A DNA stretch of 64,000 bases from Halococcus agarilyticus (GTDB taxonomy: Archaea > Halobacteriota > Halobacteria > Halobacteriales > Halococcaceae), in the NCBI RefSeq assembly GCF_000334895.1, contig NZ_BAFM01000004.1, positions 124,001-188,000 of the forward strand, read 5' to 3'. Under the pieces are notes generated by a model. The model was not told the origin of the DNA. It saw nothing but the letters and a program-made list of their open reading frames with translations, and did not search any database. This document shows, piece after piece, positions 8,062 through 16,424 of this stretch. A program made the position numbers and the translations under genes. Within the stretch, counting starts at the first letter, position 1, and every line of letters starts with the position of its first letter.

Positions 8062-10635
8062 TCAGAGCAGCGGTTCTTCCTGAACTGTCGCCGCGTAGCG
8101 CTCGCCCTCGTAGCGGACGTCGACCCCGGTGCCTGGCTCGGCGTACTCGGGCGGGAGGTAGGTGTAGATCACGCAGGCCCCCACGCTGTAGCCGTACTCG
8201 GCGGCGTGGACGTATCCGAGGACTTCGTCGCCATCGGTCGGGAGGACCGGTCGATCGGCGAGCACCATCTGGTCGGGGTCGTCGAGCGTGAGACAGGCCA
8301 CTTCGTGGTCGATATCGCCGTTCGCGGCGGCTTCGATTGCCTCCTTCCCGAGGAAGTCGGTGTCGAAATCGACCGCGAAGCCGAGGCCGGCCTCGTAGGG
8401 GTCGTGCTCGGTGTGGAGGTCCTCGCCCCACAGCCGGAACCCCTTCTCGATCCGGAGTGCGTCGAGCGCGCCGTTGCCGTAGGGGCGGATGTCGTACTCC
8501 GCACCCGCGTCCATGACGTGCTCCCAGAGGCGTTCGCCGTACTCAGAGGGTGTGTACAGCTCCCAGCCGAGTTCGCCGGCGTAGGACAGCCGGAGCGCGG
8601 TCACCGGGATGTTCTCCACGAACGTGCGCTGGCTCGAATAGAAGGGGAACGCCTCGTCCGAGAGATCGGCGTCCATGACCTTCGAGAGGGTCTTTCTGGC
8701 GTCGGGACCGGTGCAGACCATCGCCGCGAGGTTGGAGGTAACGTCGTTGACCACCACGTCCTCGGGGGCCTGACTCCGGACCCACGCGAGGTGGTTGCTG
8801 CCGACCTCCCGCCCGGTCGTCAGGAGGAGGTAGCGATCCTCGTCGACCCTGGTGACGGTGACGTCGGCGCGAACGCCGCCGCCCTCGTTGCACATGAGTG
8901 TATAGCGAATCTGTCCCACGTCGAGATCCATGTCGTTGGTGCAGAGCCACTGGAGGAACCGCCCGGCGTTGCTTCCGACGAGTTCCATCTTGTTGAACGA
9001 CGTCATGTCGTGGAGCCCGACGCCGTTCCGGACGTTCAGCGCCTCCGCCCCCTCGATCGGCGACCAGTACTTCCCTTCCCAGCCTTCTCGATCCGGGATG
9101 CTATCGCCGTACTCCGCGAGGAGATCGGCGTTCGAGTCGAACCAGTGTGGCTCCTCCCAGCCTGCCTCGGCCCAGAGTTCGGCATCGCGTTCCTTGTGAC
9201 TGTGGTACATCGGCGTCCGCCGGATATCGCGCTGGTGTTCGGTCCAGACCCACTTGGGATGGATGATGGAGTAGAGGTTGCGGTACTCCTCGCCGCCGAG
9301 GTCCTTCGCGAAGTCCCAGCTCCCCTCGTGGGGCGCGAATCGGTTGACATTACAATTCCGGAGGTCGATCGGGCCGTCGGGGAGGCAGGGAACGCCGGTC
9401 TCCATCCACTCGGCGAGCGCCTTGCCCGCACCGCCCGCGTGGGTGATCCAGACCGCCGCGGCGGTCCAGAGGCCCGGACACTCCTGGACCGGGCCCAGAA
9501 CTGGAAGTCCGTTCGGCGACGCGGAGTACATCCCGTTGTACTTGTAATCGAGGCGCTTGCCCTTCGTGGCGGGGAGGAGTTCGTCGCTCGCCGTTCGCGG
9601 CGCTTTCTCCTGGCGATCGGGATGGGTCGCGTTGTTCAGGTGGTACTCGGTGAAGTCGTGGACCGACGCCTGGTTGCCATCCTCCTCGTTGCCACCCAGC
9701 TTCGCGGGATCGGGGACGATGGATTCGTGGTTGTACGATCCGATCCCGTACCGATCACCGTGCGTCCGGAAGTACATCGCGTTGTCCTGATCCCGGAGGA
9801 TCGGTCGGTCGGGATCCTGGAGGAGAACCTCACTCTTGTCGCCGGAGACTGACTTGTAGTTCTCGTATACGGGATCGTCGGTGACGTCCTGCCTCGCCCC
9901 TTCGAGTTCGGCGAGCGGCTCCGTGATGGTGTACTGGTGTTCGACCGGCGCGATCGGGAGGTGGATGTCGAGTTTCTCGCTCAGCTGGCGCGCCCAGATG
10001 TTGGTCGCCACCACGACCTCGTCGCACTCGACCCGGCCGTTCTCGGTCACGATCGCCCGAACGCCGTCGCCGTCGGTCTCGATGTCCTCGACCGCGGTGT
10101 GGCCGACGAACTCCGCACCCATCGACTCGGCTGCCTCGGCGAGCGCCGCACACGCCCGGACGCCCGAGGCCTGGCCGTCGGTCGGCGAGTAGTACCCGCC
10201 CTCGATGGCGTCGGGATCGACCAGCGGGAGCTTTTCCGCGACTTCGTCGGGACTCAGAAGCTGTGGCTCCGGCACACCCCACGCCTCGGCCCACTCGACC
10301 CGTCGCTGGAGGTAATCCATCCGCTCGTCGCTCCGCGCGACCTCGATCCCGCCCGTCTCGTTGTAGACCGGTTCGTCCTCGTCGCGTTCGAGCGAGGAGT
10401 AGAGCCGACGGCTGTACGTCGCGAACTTCGAGAGCACCTTCGGCTCGTCGGTCTGAAACATGATTCCCGGTGCGTGGGTCGACGAGCCACCCGTGGTGGG
10501 GAGCGGTCCCCGGTCGACCACGAGCACGTCTTCCCGACCGAGGTCGGCGAGGTGATACGCCGTGTTGCAGCCGACGATACCCGCGCCGATGACGACGGTT
10601 CCTGCCTCGCTCGGCATCGTGTTCGCATTGCCCAT
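8062..10635 (-). CDS. dimethylglycine oxidase-like FAD/GcvT fusion protein 2
   Basis: An 857-residue paralogue of the protein at 3949-6456 with the same FAD/DAO plus GcvT layout. VVIGAGIVGCNTA is the Rossmann motif, and His54 in GGSSTHAPGIMFQ is the flavin-linking position. VEHQYTITEP and MYFRTHGDRYGIG hold the active-site His and Tyr, and Asp591 in GGVRADVTVTRV is the folate-site aspartate. It carries an insertion of roughly 25-30 residues after the HQY segment that copy 1 lacks. The best guess is that the pair divides successive demethylations (dimethylglycine and sarcosine) or uses different methylamines. A weak TATA-like element (minus-strand GAATAC) lies about 27 nt upstream of the ATG at 10635. 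Confidence 0.87.
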   Translation of the reverse strand: MGNANTMPSEAGTVVIGAGIVGCNTAYHLADLGREDVLVVDRGPLPTTGGSSTHAPGIMFQTDEPKVLSKFATYSRRLYSSLERDEDEPVYNETGGIEVARSDERMDYLQRRVEWAEAWGVPEPQLLSPDEVAEKLPLVDPDAIEGGYYSPTDGQASGVRACAALAEAAESMGAEFVGHTAVEDIETDGDGVRAIVTENGRVECDEVVVATNIWARQLSEKLDIHLPIAPVEHQYTITEPLAELEGARQDVTDDPVYENYKSVSGDKSEVLLQDPDRPILRDQDNAMYFRTHGDRYGIGSYNHESIVPDPAKLGGNEEDGNQASVHDFTEYHLNNATHPDRQEKAPRTASDELLPATKGKRLDYKYNGMYSASPNGLPVLGPVQECPGLWTAAAVWITHAGGAGKALAEWMETGVPCLPDGPIDLRNCNVNRFAPHEGSWDFAKDLGGEEYRNLYSIIHPKWVWTEHQRDIRRTPMYHSHKERDAELWAEAGWEEPHWFDSNADLLAEYGDSIPDREGWEGKYWSPIEGAEALNVRNGVGLHDMTSFNKMELVGSNAGRFLQWLCTNDMDLDVGQIRYTLMCNEGGGVRADVTVTRVDEDRYLLLTTGREVGSNHLAWVRSQAPEDVVVNDVTSNLAAMVCTGPDARKTLSKVMDADLSDEAFPFYSSQRTFVENIPVTALRLSYAGELGWELYTPSEYGERLWEHVMDAGAEYDIRPYGNGALDALRIEKGFRLWGEDLHTEHDPYEAGLGFAVDFDTDFLGKEAIEAAANGDIDHEVACLTLDDPDQMVLADRPVLPTDGDEVLGYVHAAEYGYSVGACVIYTYLPPEYAEPGTGVDVRYEGERYAATVQEEPLL

Positions 10636-10828
10636 GAACGCTACGCCAATGTTGCGCTTCGGTATTCACTTTTCGCCCCCAGTATCGGCTACGTTTATCA
10701 CAGAAACCGATGTCGAGACTGTCACCACCTGGAATCGTTCGTCCACGGACCCTCCCGAACGAGCCTCGGTGATCCCACTGCTGTCCCCGGATACGCGACG
10801 CTCGATCCTTACGGCGCTCCCCTGGCGG

Positions 10829-10835
10829 TATATAC
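10829..10835 (+). promoter_or_regulatory. TATA-like element in the 328-bp gap before metF
   Basis: TATATAC is the clearest promoter-like element in the gap between the divergent dimethylglycine-oxidase 2 and metF genes. It predicts transcription from about 10860 and a leader of roughly 100 nt before the ATG at 10964. An in-frame ATG at 10882 would be closer but adds an Arg-rich stretch unlike the family. I see no other structure in this gap. Confidence 0.35.
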
Positions 10836-10963
10836 GTGTTAGGCTGTGCCGGCCAAGACCTAAGTCCGCAGTGTCGACAACTATGTGCAATGTTCGCGTT
10901 CGAGCCGGGACGACAGCCGTGCGGAACGAGCGCCGCCGAAATCGGTGGGGAGCCGAACGAACC

Positions 10964-11821
10964 ATGTCGGTAGCGCGTTCGGCCGCCGCCTCGGACGGGG
11001 CCACCGATCTGCTCACCGACCTCCGGTTCGAGCTGATGCCGTTCGACAGCTTCGAGGGTCAGATGGGCCACCTGCCGGACGGGGCGACGATCGCCATCAC
11101 GACCTCCCCACAACTGGGACTCGACGCGACGATCGAGTGGGCCGAGAAAGCCGCCGAGCAGGGGTTCGCGGTCAGCCCTCACATCGCCGCACGCTACGTC
11201 CGCGACGAAAAGCATCTCGAAGAGATCGCGCGCCGGCTCACCGACGCCGGCATCACGGACATCTTCGTGCCAGGCGGCGACCGCGAGGAACCGATCGGCG
11301 AGTTCGAGTCGGCCTACGACCTCCTTACCACGCTCGACGATCTCGACTACGCGTTCGAGGAGGTGGGGATCACCGGCTATCCCGAGGGCCACGAGTTTCT
11401 CGACGACGCGACGCTCGCCGAGGCCATGAAGAAGAAAGCGCCCTACGCGACCTACATCGTGACCCAGCTCTGCTACGATCCCGACGCCGTCGTCGAGTGG
11501 ATCGAAGCGGTTCGGGAGCGGGGCGTCGATCTCCCAGTAGAAATCGGGATCCCTGGCGTGATGAAGTACCAGCGGCTGCTGAAGATCTCCCAGAAGGTCG
11601 GTGTGGGCGACTCGGTCCGCTTTCTGAAGAAGACGACCGGCGTTCTGGGATTCGTGCGCCAGCTCGTCGGCTCGCGCGGGAAGTACACCCCCGACGATCT
11701 CATCGACGGGCTCGCACCCTACGCCGACGATCCCCACTACGACATCCGGGGCCTCCACATCTACACGTTCAACCAGACCTCCGACATCGAGTCGTGGCGG
11801 TACGGCCGGCTGGAAGAATAG
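10964..11821 (+). CDS. metF: methylenetetrahydrofolate reductase-family protein
   Basis: A 285-residue TIM-barrel protein of the MetF family, which interconverts 5,10-methylene-THF and 5-methyl-THF with a flavin. Conserved stretches include FELMPFDSFEG near the N-terminus, the segment IFVPGGDREEPIGEFESAYD, and VTQLCYDPDAVVEWIE, which corresponds to the TQFxFD region. The C-terminus fits a catalytic domain without a regulatory extension. In this island it would either make methyl-THF for methionine synthase (30338-32427) or, run as an oxidase, reclaim methyl-THF made by the DmdA-like protein. It is convergent with the cupin gene, separated by 2 nt. Confidence 0.85.
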   Translation: MSVARSAAASDGATDLLTDLRFELMPFDSFEGQMGHLPDGATIAITTSPQLGLDATIEWAEKAAEQGFAVSPHIAARYVRDEKHLEEIARRLTDAGITDIFVPGGDREEPIGEFESAYDLLTTLDDLDYAFEEVGITGYPEGHEFLDDATLAEAMKKKAPYATYIVTQLCYDPDAVVEWIEAVRERGVDLPVEIGIPGVMKYQRLLKISQKVGVGDSVRFLKKTTGVLGFVRQLVGSRGKYTPDDLIDGLAPYADDPHYDIRGLHIYTFNQTSDIESWRYGRLEE

Positions 11822-11823
11822 GA

Positions 11824-12222
11824 CTACCGATACCGATCCGACTCGTCGGGCATCACGTACTCGCCGAAATCCTCGACCGTGCCGACTGGTGGCGCACCGA
11901 ACAGGATCCAGACGTGGGTCTCGTCGGTGTGGTTGCAGAGCCCCCGGATCGGATCGGGACCGAACCGGACGACGCCGCCTTCGGGCACGTCGTGGACCTC
12001 GTCCTCGATGCCGACCTGACCGTCGGTCACCGCGACGTAGATCTCCTCTTGGCGCTCATGGGCGTGCGGGTCGAGCACCTCACCGGGATCGAGTTCGACG
12101 GCGTTGACCCGCATTTCGGTCGCGCCGAGGTGGTCGGTCAGCTTCCGGTGTTCGACCGCCGACTCGTTGAACGGCTCGGCCTCGACGTCCGTGTAGTCCA
12201 CGATGGCGAAGTCGTCGCTCAT
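11824..12222 (-). CDS. single-domain cupin protein
   Basis: A 132-residue protein with one cupin barrel. The first cupin motif is visible as DPHAHERQEEIYVAV (two His, Glu, then Tyr). The second motif is degenerate: GPDPIRGLCNH has Arg where the third metal-binding His is usually found, with a His four residues later. The start lies 15 nt after the stop of the formate-THF ligase gene on the same strand, so they probably form an operon. A role with formate, formyl-THF or methylated substrates is suggested by context only. Small cupins include DMSP lyases, isomerases and sensors, and the sequence alone does not choose among them. Confidence 0.75.
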   Translation of the reverse strand: MSDDFAIVDYTDVEAEPFNESAVEHRKLTDHLGATEMRVNAVELDPGEVLDPHAHERQEEIYVAVTDGQVGIEDEVHDVPEGGVVRFGPDPIRGLCNHTDETHVWILFGAPPVGTVEDFGEYVMPDESDRYR

Positions 12223-12237
12223 GGGAAGAGGTCGGGC

Positions 12238-13956
12238 TTAGAACAGCCCGGAGACCGTGCCATCGGGATCGATGTCCATCTCGGCGGCAGCGGGGTCGGC
12301 CGGGAGGCCAGGCAGCGTCAGCACATCGCTAGTGAGCGCGACGAGGAAGCCCGCGCCGGCGGAGGGGTAGATCTCCTGAATTTCGAGCTCCCACCCTGTC
12401 GGCGCGCCCTTCCACTCGGCGGTGTCGCTGAGCGAGTGGAAGGTTTTGGACATCACCACTGGCACGTCGTCGAACCCCAGCGACTCCATCCGCTCGATGT
12501 CGTCCTGCGCGCTGCTCTGGAACGTGACCGACTCTGCGCCGTAAATTTCGGTCGCGATCGTCTCGATTTTCTCCTCGATCGAGTCGTCGACGTCGTAGAG
12601 GTACTCGAACTCTTCGTCGTCCTCGTCGATCGCGGTCATGAGCTTCCGGGCGAGGTCCGCACCGCCCTCGCCGCCCTCGCCGAACACCGTCGATTCGGCG
12701 GCCTCGACCCCGAGATCGTCGCGGCAGTGATCGAGAACGGCCTGCACCTCCTCGTCGGCGTCGCCCGGGAATCGGTTGAGCGCCACCACGACCGGCACGC
12801 CGAACTTCCGGAGGTTCCTGACGTGGGCGTCGAGGTTCTCGAACCCGCCCCGAACGGCCTCGACGTCGGTTTCTTCGAGCGCGTCGAGGTCAGCGGGCCA
12901 CATGTCCTTGCCGTGGTACTTCAGCGCGCGGATCGAGGCGACGAGCGTCACTGCGGCGGGTTCCATCTCGCCGAACCGACAGACCACGTTCATGAACTTC
13001 TCGGCCCCCAGATCGGAGCCGAAGCCCGCCTCGGTGATAAGGTAATCCGAGAGCTTCCGCGCGACGTCGTCGGCGATCAGCGAGTTGGTTCCGTGGGCGA
13101 TGTTGGCGAACGGACCGCCGTGAACGAACGCGGGCGTGCCCTCGATGGTCTGGACGATGTTCGGCTTCAGGGCGTCCTTCAGCAGGATGGTGACTGCGCC
13201 CGTCGCCTCGATGTCGTCGGCGGTCACGGGGTCGCCGTCCTCGTCGTAGGCGACGATGATCCGTGCGACGCGCTCCTTGAGATCGGCGAGATCGTCGGCG
13301 AGACAGAGGACGGCCATCAGTTCGGAGGCTGCCGTCAGGATGAACCCGTCCTCGCGGGGCACGCCGGTGACGTCGCCGCCGAGGCCGACCACGGTCTCGC
13401 GGAGCACCCGATCGTTCATGTCCATCGCACGGGGCCACTCGACCCAGTTGACCGCGATGTCGAGCTCGTTGCCCTGCTTGATGTGGTTGTCGAGCATCGT
13501 CGAGATGAGGTTGTGCGCCGACGTGAGCGCGTGGAGATCGCCCGTGAAGTGGAGGTTGATGTCCTCCATCGGCAGTACCTGAGAGTAGCCGCCGCCGGCC
13601 GCGCCGCCCTTCACCCCGAAGACGGGGCCGAGCGAGGGCTCGCGGATGGCGGCGAGGGCGTCCTCGCCGATGTGGTTGAACGCCTGGCTCAGCCCCACAG
13701 TAGTGACGGTTTTGCCCTCGCCCATCGGGGTGGGTGTCATTCCTGTCACGAGAATCATCTCGCCGTTATCGCGATCGGATTCCCGGACGCGCTCGATCGC
13801 GTCGAACGTGAGCTTCGCGGTGTCGTCGCCGTAGAGGTCGAGGTCGTCGGCCGCGAGCCCGAGCGGTTCGACCACCTCGGTGATCGGATCGGTGTCCACG
13901 CTCTGGGCGATCTCGTAATCCGTCGGGAACCCGTCATCTTCGTCCGAGGATGCCAT
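12238..13956 (-). CDS. fhs: formate-tetrahydrofolate ligase
   Basis: A 572-residue enzyme joining formate and THF with ATP to 10-formyl-THF; the reverse reaction yields formate and ATP. The ATP-binding loop TPMGEGKTVTTVGLSQA and the downstream PSLGPVFGVKGGAAGGG are diagnostic. FTGDLHALTSAHN and a glycine-rich C-terminal segment are also present. The ATG at 13956 removes ten extra upstream residues and has a TATA-like GAAAAG 27 nt before it. In a setting where FolD and two dimethylglycine oxidases feed the C1 pool, running in reverse to excrete formate and gain ATP is plausible. The cupin gene follows in the same operon. Confidence 0.93.
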   Translation of the reverse strand: MASSDEDDGFPTDYEIAQSVDTDPITEVVEPLGLAADDLDLYGDDTAKLTFDAIERVRESDRDNGEMILVTGMTPTPMGEGKTVTTVGLSQAFNHIGEDALAAIREPSLGPVFGVKGGAAGGGYSQVLPMEDINLHFTGDLHALTSAHNLISTMLDNHIKQGNELDIAVNWVEWPRAMDMNDRVLRETVVGLGGDVTGVPREDGFILTAASELMAVLCLADDLADLKERVARIIVAYDEDGDPVTADDIEATGAVTILLKDALKPNIVQTIEGTPAFVHGGPFANIAHGTNSLIADDVARKLSDYLITEAGFGSDLGAEKFMNVVCRFGEMEPAAVTLVASIRALKYHGKDMWPADLDALEETDVEAVRGGFENLDAHVRNLRKFGVPVVVALNRFPGDADEEVQAVLDHCRDDLGVEAAESTVFGEGGEGGADLARKLMTAIDEDDEEFEYLYDVDDSIEEKIETIATEIYGAESVTFQSSAQDDIERMESLGFDDVPVVMSKTFHSLSDTAEWKGAPTGWELEIQEIYPSAGAGFLVALTSDVLTLPGLPADPAAAEMDIDPDGTVSGLF

Positions 13957-13977
13957 GTGCCATCGTTCTCCGGAGTG

Positions 13978-13985
13978 CCTTTTCA
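13978..13985 (-). promoter_or_regulatory. TATA-like element of fhs
   Basis: On the minus strand this reads GAAAAGGC, centred 26 nt upstream of the ATG at 13956. A stronger GCATAAAAAGGC lies further upstream at about 14008-14019. Confidence 0.4.
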
Positions 13986-14195
13986 ACGTTCGTGTGAAGC
14001 ACGTCCAGCCTTTTTATGCGATGAACGACGACGATCGCTGCTCGGCGATCACAAAACCGTCGTACAGCGCCCCGGTACCGCGTCGGCCGCGGCTCCTTGG
14101 CGACGCTGAACGAACGATCCTCGCGAAATCCTTTAGGCGTCCTCCACCGGAGAGAGTGTCGACCGGTTCGCCGGAACGAACCGATCGGCCCCTCG

Positions 14196-15755
14196 ATGAA
14201 CGAACCACGCGTCGTCACGACCCGCTCCGCGTTCGCCGGAACCGCCCGCGAGGCTCCACGAGCAGCGCGCGTGCCGGTCGAAGTTCGAGTGACTGTCGAC
14301 GATCCGTTCCTCGCTTATCGGCGCGCACGCGGTCGTGAGCAGACGGAACGAGCCGATGGAGTGTACCTCGAAACCACTGGTGGTCAGGCGGGCTGGGGGT
14401 ACTTCGCCATCGACCCAGTGTTCCGACTGCAAGTCGGTGACACCTTCGAACCCGCCGACGACGCCGAACCGTCACCCTCGCTTGCGGAACTCGCCGGGCT
14501 GCTCGATCGCGAGACGCTCGTCCGCGGCGACTGCGACGTGCCCTACCCCTGCGGGGCGTTCGGCTGGCTCTCCTACGACATCGCCCGCGAGCTGGAGGAT
14601 CTTCCCGATACCACCGTCGACGATCGCGGCCTACCCCGACTCCAGCTCGGGGTCTTCGATCGGGTGGCCGCATGGGAGACGGGATCGGCGGACGAGACGA
14701 CGCTTCGTGTGACGGCCTGTCCCCGGATCGGCGACGACCCCGCCGCGGCGTACGAGCGGGGTCGCGAGCGTGCGCTCGATCTCGCTCGCGCCGCCATCAC
14801 GGGCGACCCGTCGATCGGTGACGCACCGATCGAGGCCGACGACGCCACGTTCGAGAGCGACTGCACTCCCGAGGAATTCGCCGAGCGGGTGCGGCGGGTC
14901 AAACAGTACGTCCGCGACGGCGACACGTTTCAGGCGAACGTCTCCCAGCGGCTGCGCGCGCCGGCCGCTGTCCATCCCGTCGCGGCCTTTGCTGCGCTCC
15001 GGCGGGTGAACCCCGCCCCCTACTCGGCGCTGCTGGAGTTCCCCGGCGTAGATCTCGTGAGTGCCTCGCCGGAACTCCTTCTGGATGTGAACGAGGACGA
15101 ACTGCTGACCGAACCGATCGCCGGCACCAGGCCACGCGGTGACACCCCCGAGGAAGACGCCGAGCTGGAACGCGATCTTCTCACGGACGAGAAGGAACGC
15201 GCCGAACACGCGATGTTGGTCGATCTCGAACGCAACGATCTCGGGAAGGTGAGCGAGTACGGCAGCGTCGAGGTTTCGGAGTATCGCCGGGTCGACCGCT
15301 ACTCCGAGGTGATGCATCTCGTCTCGCTGGTCGAGGGACGTCTCCGCGCGGATCGGGACCTCGTGGATGCCGTCGCCGCGACCTTCCCCGGCGGGACGAT
15401 CACCGGTGCGCCCAAACCCCGAACGATGGAGATCATCGACGAGGTCGAGACGACCCGGCGCGGGCCCTACACCGGCTCGATCGGGGTTTTCGGCTTCGAC
15501 GGCCGCGCCACGCTGAACATGACGATCCGGACGCTGGTGCGCCGCGACGAGGAGTACTTCCTCCGAGTGGGTGCGGGGATCGTCCACGACTCCGAGCCCG
15601 AGAGCGAGTACGCCGAGACCATGGACAAGGGCCGCGCGCTGATTACGGCGATCGACGACGCGCTCGGCGACCGTGGCGAGCTGGCGGTCGAGCGCGCGAC
15701 CGCGGCGGACGGCGGTGCAGCCGCGGCCGACGACGGGGAGGTCGGCGAACGATGA
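14196..15755 (+). CDS. pabB: aminodeoxychorismate/anthranilate synthase component I
   Basis: A 519-residue chorismate-binding enzyme. The catalytic half carries [11 protein letters not shown], the loop [25 protein letters not shown] and [20 protein letters not shown]. The loop has Ala (PIAGT), the form typical of anthranilate synthase TrpE; many aminodeoxychorismate synthases have PIKGT. The folate setting and the partner gene argue for PabB, so the choice stays open. The ATG at 14196 was chosen over one 99 nt upstream, because the extra residues are Arg-rich and look non-coding. It overlaps the amidotransferase gene by 4 nt (ATGA) and forms a two-gene operon. Confidence 0.8.
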   Translation: MNEPRVVTTRSAFAGTAREAPRAARVPVEVRVTVDDPFLAYRRARGREQTERADGVYLETTGGQAGWGYFAIDPVFRLQVGDTFEPADDAEPSPSLAELAGLLDRETLVRGDCDVPYPCGAFGWLSYDIARELEDLPDTTVDDRGLPRLQLGVFDRVAAWETGSADETTLRVTACPRIGDDPAAAYERGRERALDLARAAITGDPSIGDAPIEADDATFESDCTPEEFAERVRRVKQYVRDGDTFQANVSQRLRAPAAVHPVAAFAALRRVNPAPYSALLEFPGVDLVSASPELLLDVNEDELLTEPIAGTRPRGDTPEEDAELERDLLTDEKERAEHAMLVDLERNDLGKVSEYGSVEVSEYRRVDRYSEVMHLVSLVEGRLRADRDLVDAVAATFPGGTITGAPKPRTMEIIDEVETTRRGPYTGSIGVFGFDGRATLNMTIRTLVRRDEEYFLRVGAGIVHDSEPESEYAETMDKGRALITAIDDALGDRGELAVERATAADGGAAAADDGEVGER

Positions 15756-16387
15756 CCCGGATCCTCGTGATCGACAACTACGACTCCTTTGCCTACAATC
15801 TCGTCCAGTACGCCGGTACGGCGGTCGACGCCCCCGAGAACGGCGAGGTCGTGGTGCGGCGCAACGACGCGATCGACGTCGCGGGGGTTCGAGAGCTGGA
15901 TCCCGACGGGATCGTCGTTTCCCCAGGACCGGGCACGCCCGCCGAGGCCGGCGTGTCGATCCCGGTGTTCCGCGAGCTCGACTACCCGACTCTCGGGGTG
16001 TGTCTCGGTCATCAGGCGCTCTGTGCGGCCCACGGCGCGCCCGTCGGCCACGCGCCCAGCGTGGTCCACGGCAAACCCTCGACGGTCCGTCACGACGATC
16101 GAGGGGTCTTCGCAGGGCTGCCCGAGACGTTCGCCGCCGGTCGGTATCACTCCCTCGCGATCGAGCGCGACGACCTCCCCGATCCTCTCGTCGAAACGGC
16201 GCGATCCGAGGACGCCGAGACGACGGACGAGGATTCGCCAGCCCACACCGACGGCGTCGTGATGGGCGTGCGCCACCGCGAACTCCCCCACGAGGGCGTC
16301 CAGTTCCACCCCGAAAGCATCCTGACCGACGTCGGGATGGAAATGATGAAAAACTTCGAGCGGCGGTGTCGCCCGAACGATCGGTAG
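15752..16387 (+). CDS. pabA: glutamine amidotransferase subunit (PabA/TrpG type)
   Basis: A 211-residue class I amidotransferase that supplies ammonia to the chorismate enzyme encoded just upstream. [14 protein letters not shown] at the N-terminus, [11 protein letters not shown], the nucleophile Cys in GVCLGHQAL, and the His/Glu pair in QFHPESILT are all present. Its start overlaps the stop of the component I gene (ATGA), so translation is probably coupled. The product, p-aminobenzoate (with a lyase encoded elsewhere) or anthranilate, depends on component I. It faces the second folD gene tail to tail. Confidence 0.87.
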   Translation: MTRILVIDNYDSFAYNLVQYAGTAVDAPENGEVVVRRNDAIDVAGVRELDPDGIVVSPGPGTPAEAGVSIPVFRELDYPTLGVCLGHQALCAAHGAPVGHAPSVVHGKPSTVRHDDRGVFAGLPETFAAGRYHSLAIERDDLPDPLVETARSEDAETTDEDSPAHTDGVVMGVRHRELPHEGVQFHPESILTDVGMEMMKNFERRCRPNDR

Positions 16388-16424
16388 CACCAGGGGCTGA
16401 GCGCCTGATACTGGTGCTCAGCCC
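16386..16424. terminator. double inverted repeat between convergent pabA and folD 2
   Basis: Two perfect inverted repeats interlock. AGCACCAG (16386-16393) pairs with CTGGTGCT (16411-16418). GGGCTGAGC (16394-16402) pairs with GCTCAGCCC (16416-16424). The order is X-Y-X'-Y', so the two stems can alternate or form a pseudoknot-like fold. The element overlaps the stop codons of both convergent genes and could act as a shared terminator or 3' end structure. It lacks the T-run typical of archaeal terminators. Confidence 0.4.

Noticed and set aside
11824-12222. Cupin as a DddK/DddQ-type DMSP lyase
   Set aside because: Size and the H-x-H...E...Y motif are suggestive, but the Glu-Tyr spacing is off by one and the third metal His is Arg; context alone is not enough.
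10885-14109. A frame of about 1070 codons across metF, the cupin and fhs
   Set aside because: It crosses three genes with clear family motifs on other frames and has no domain of its own.
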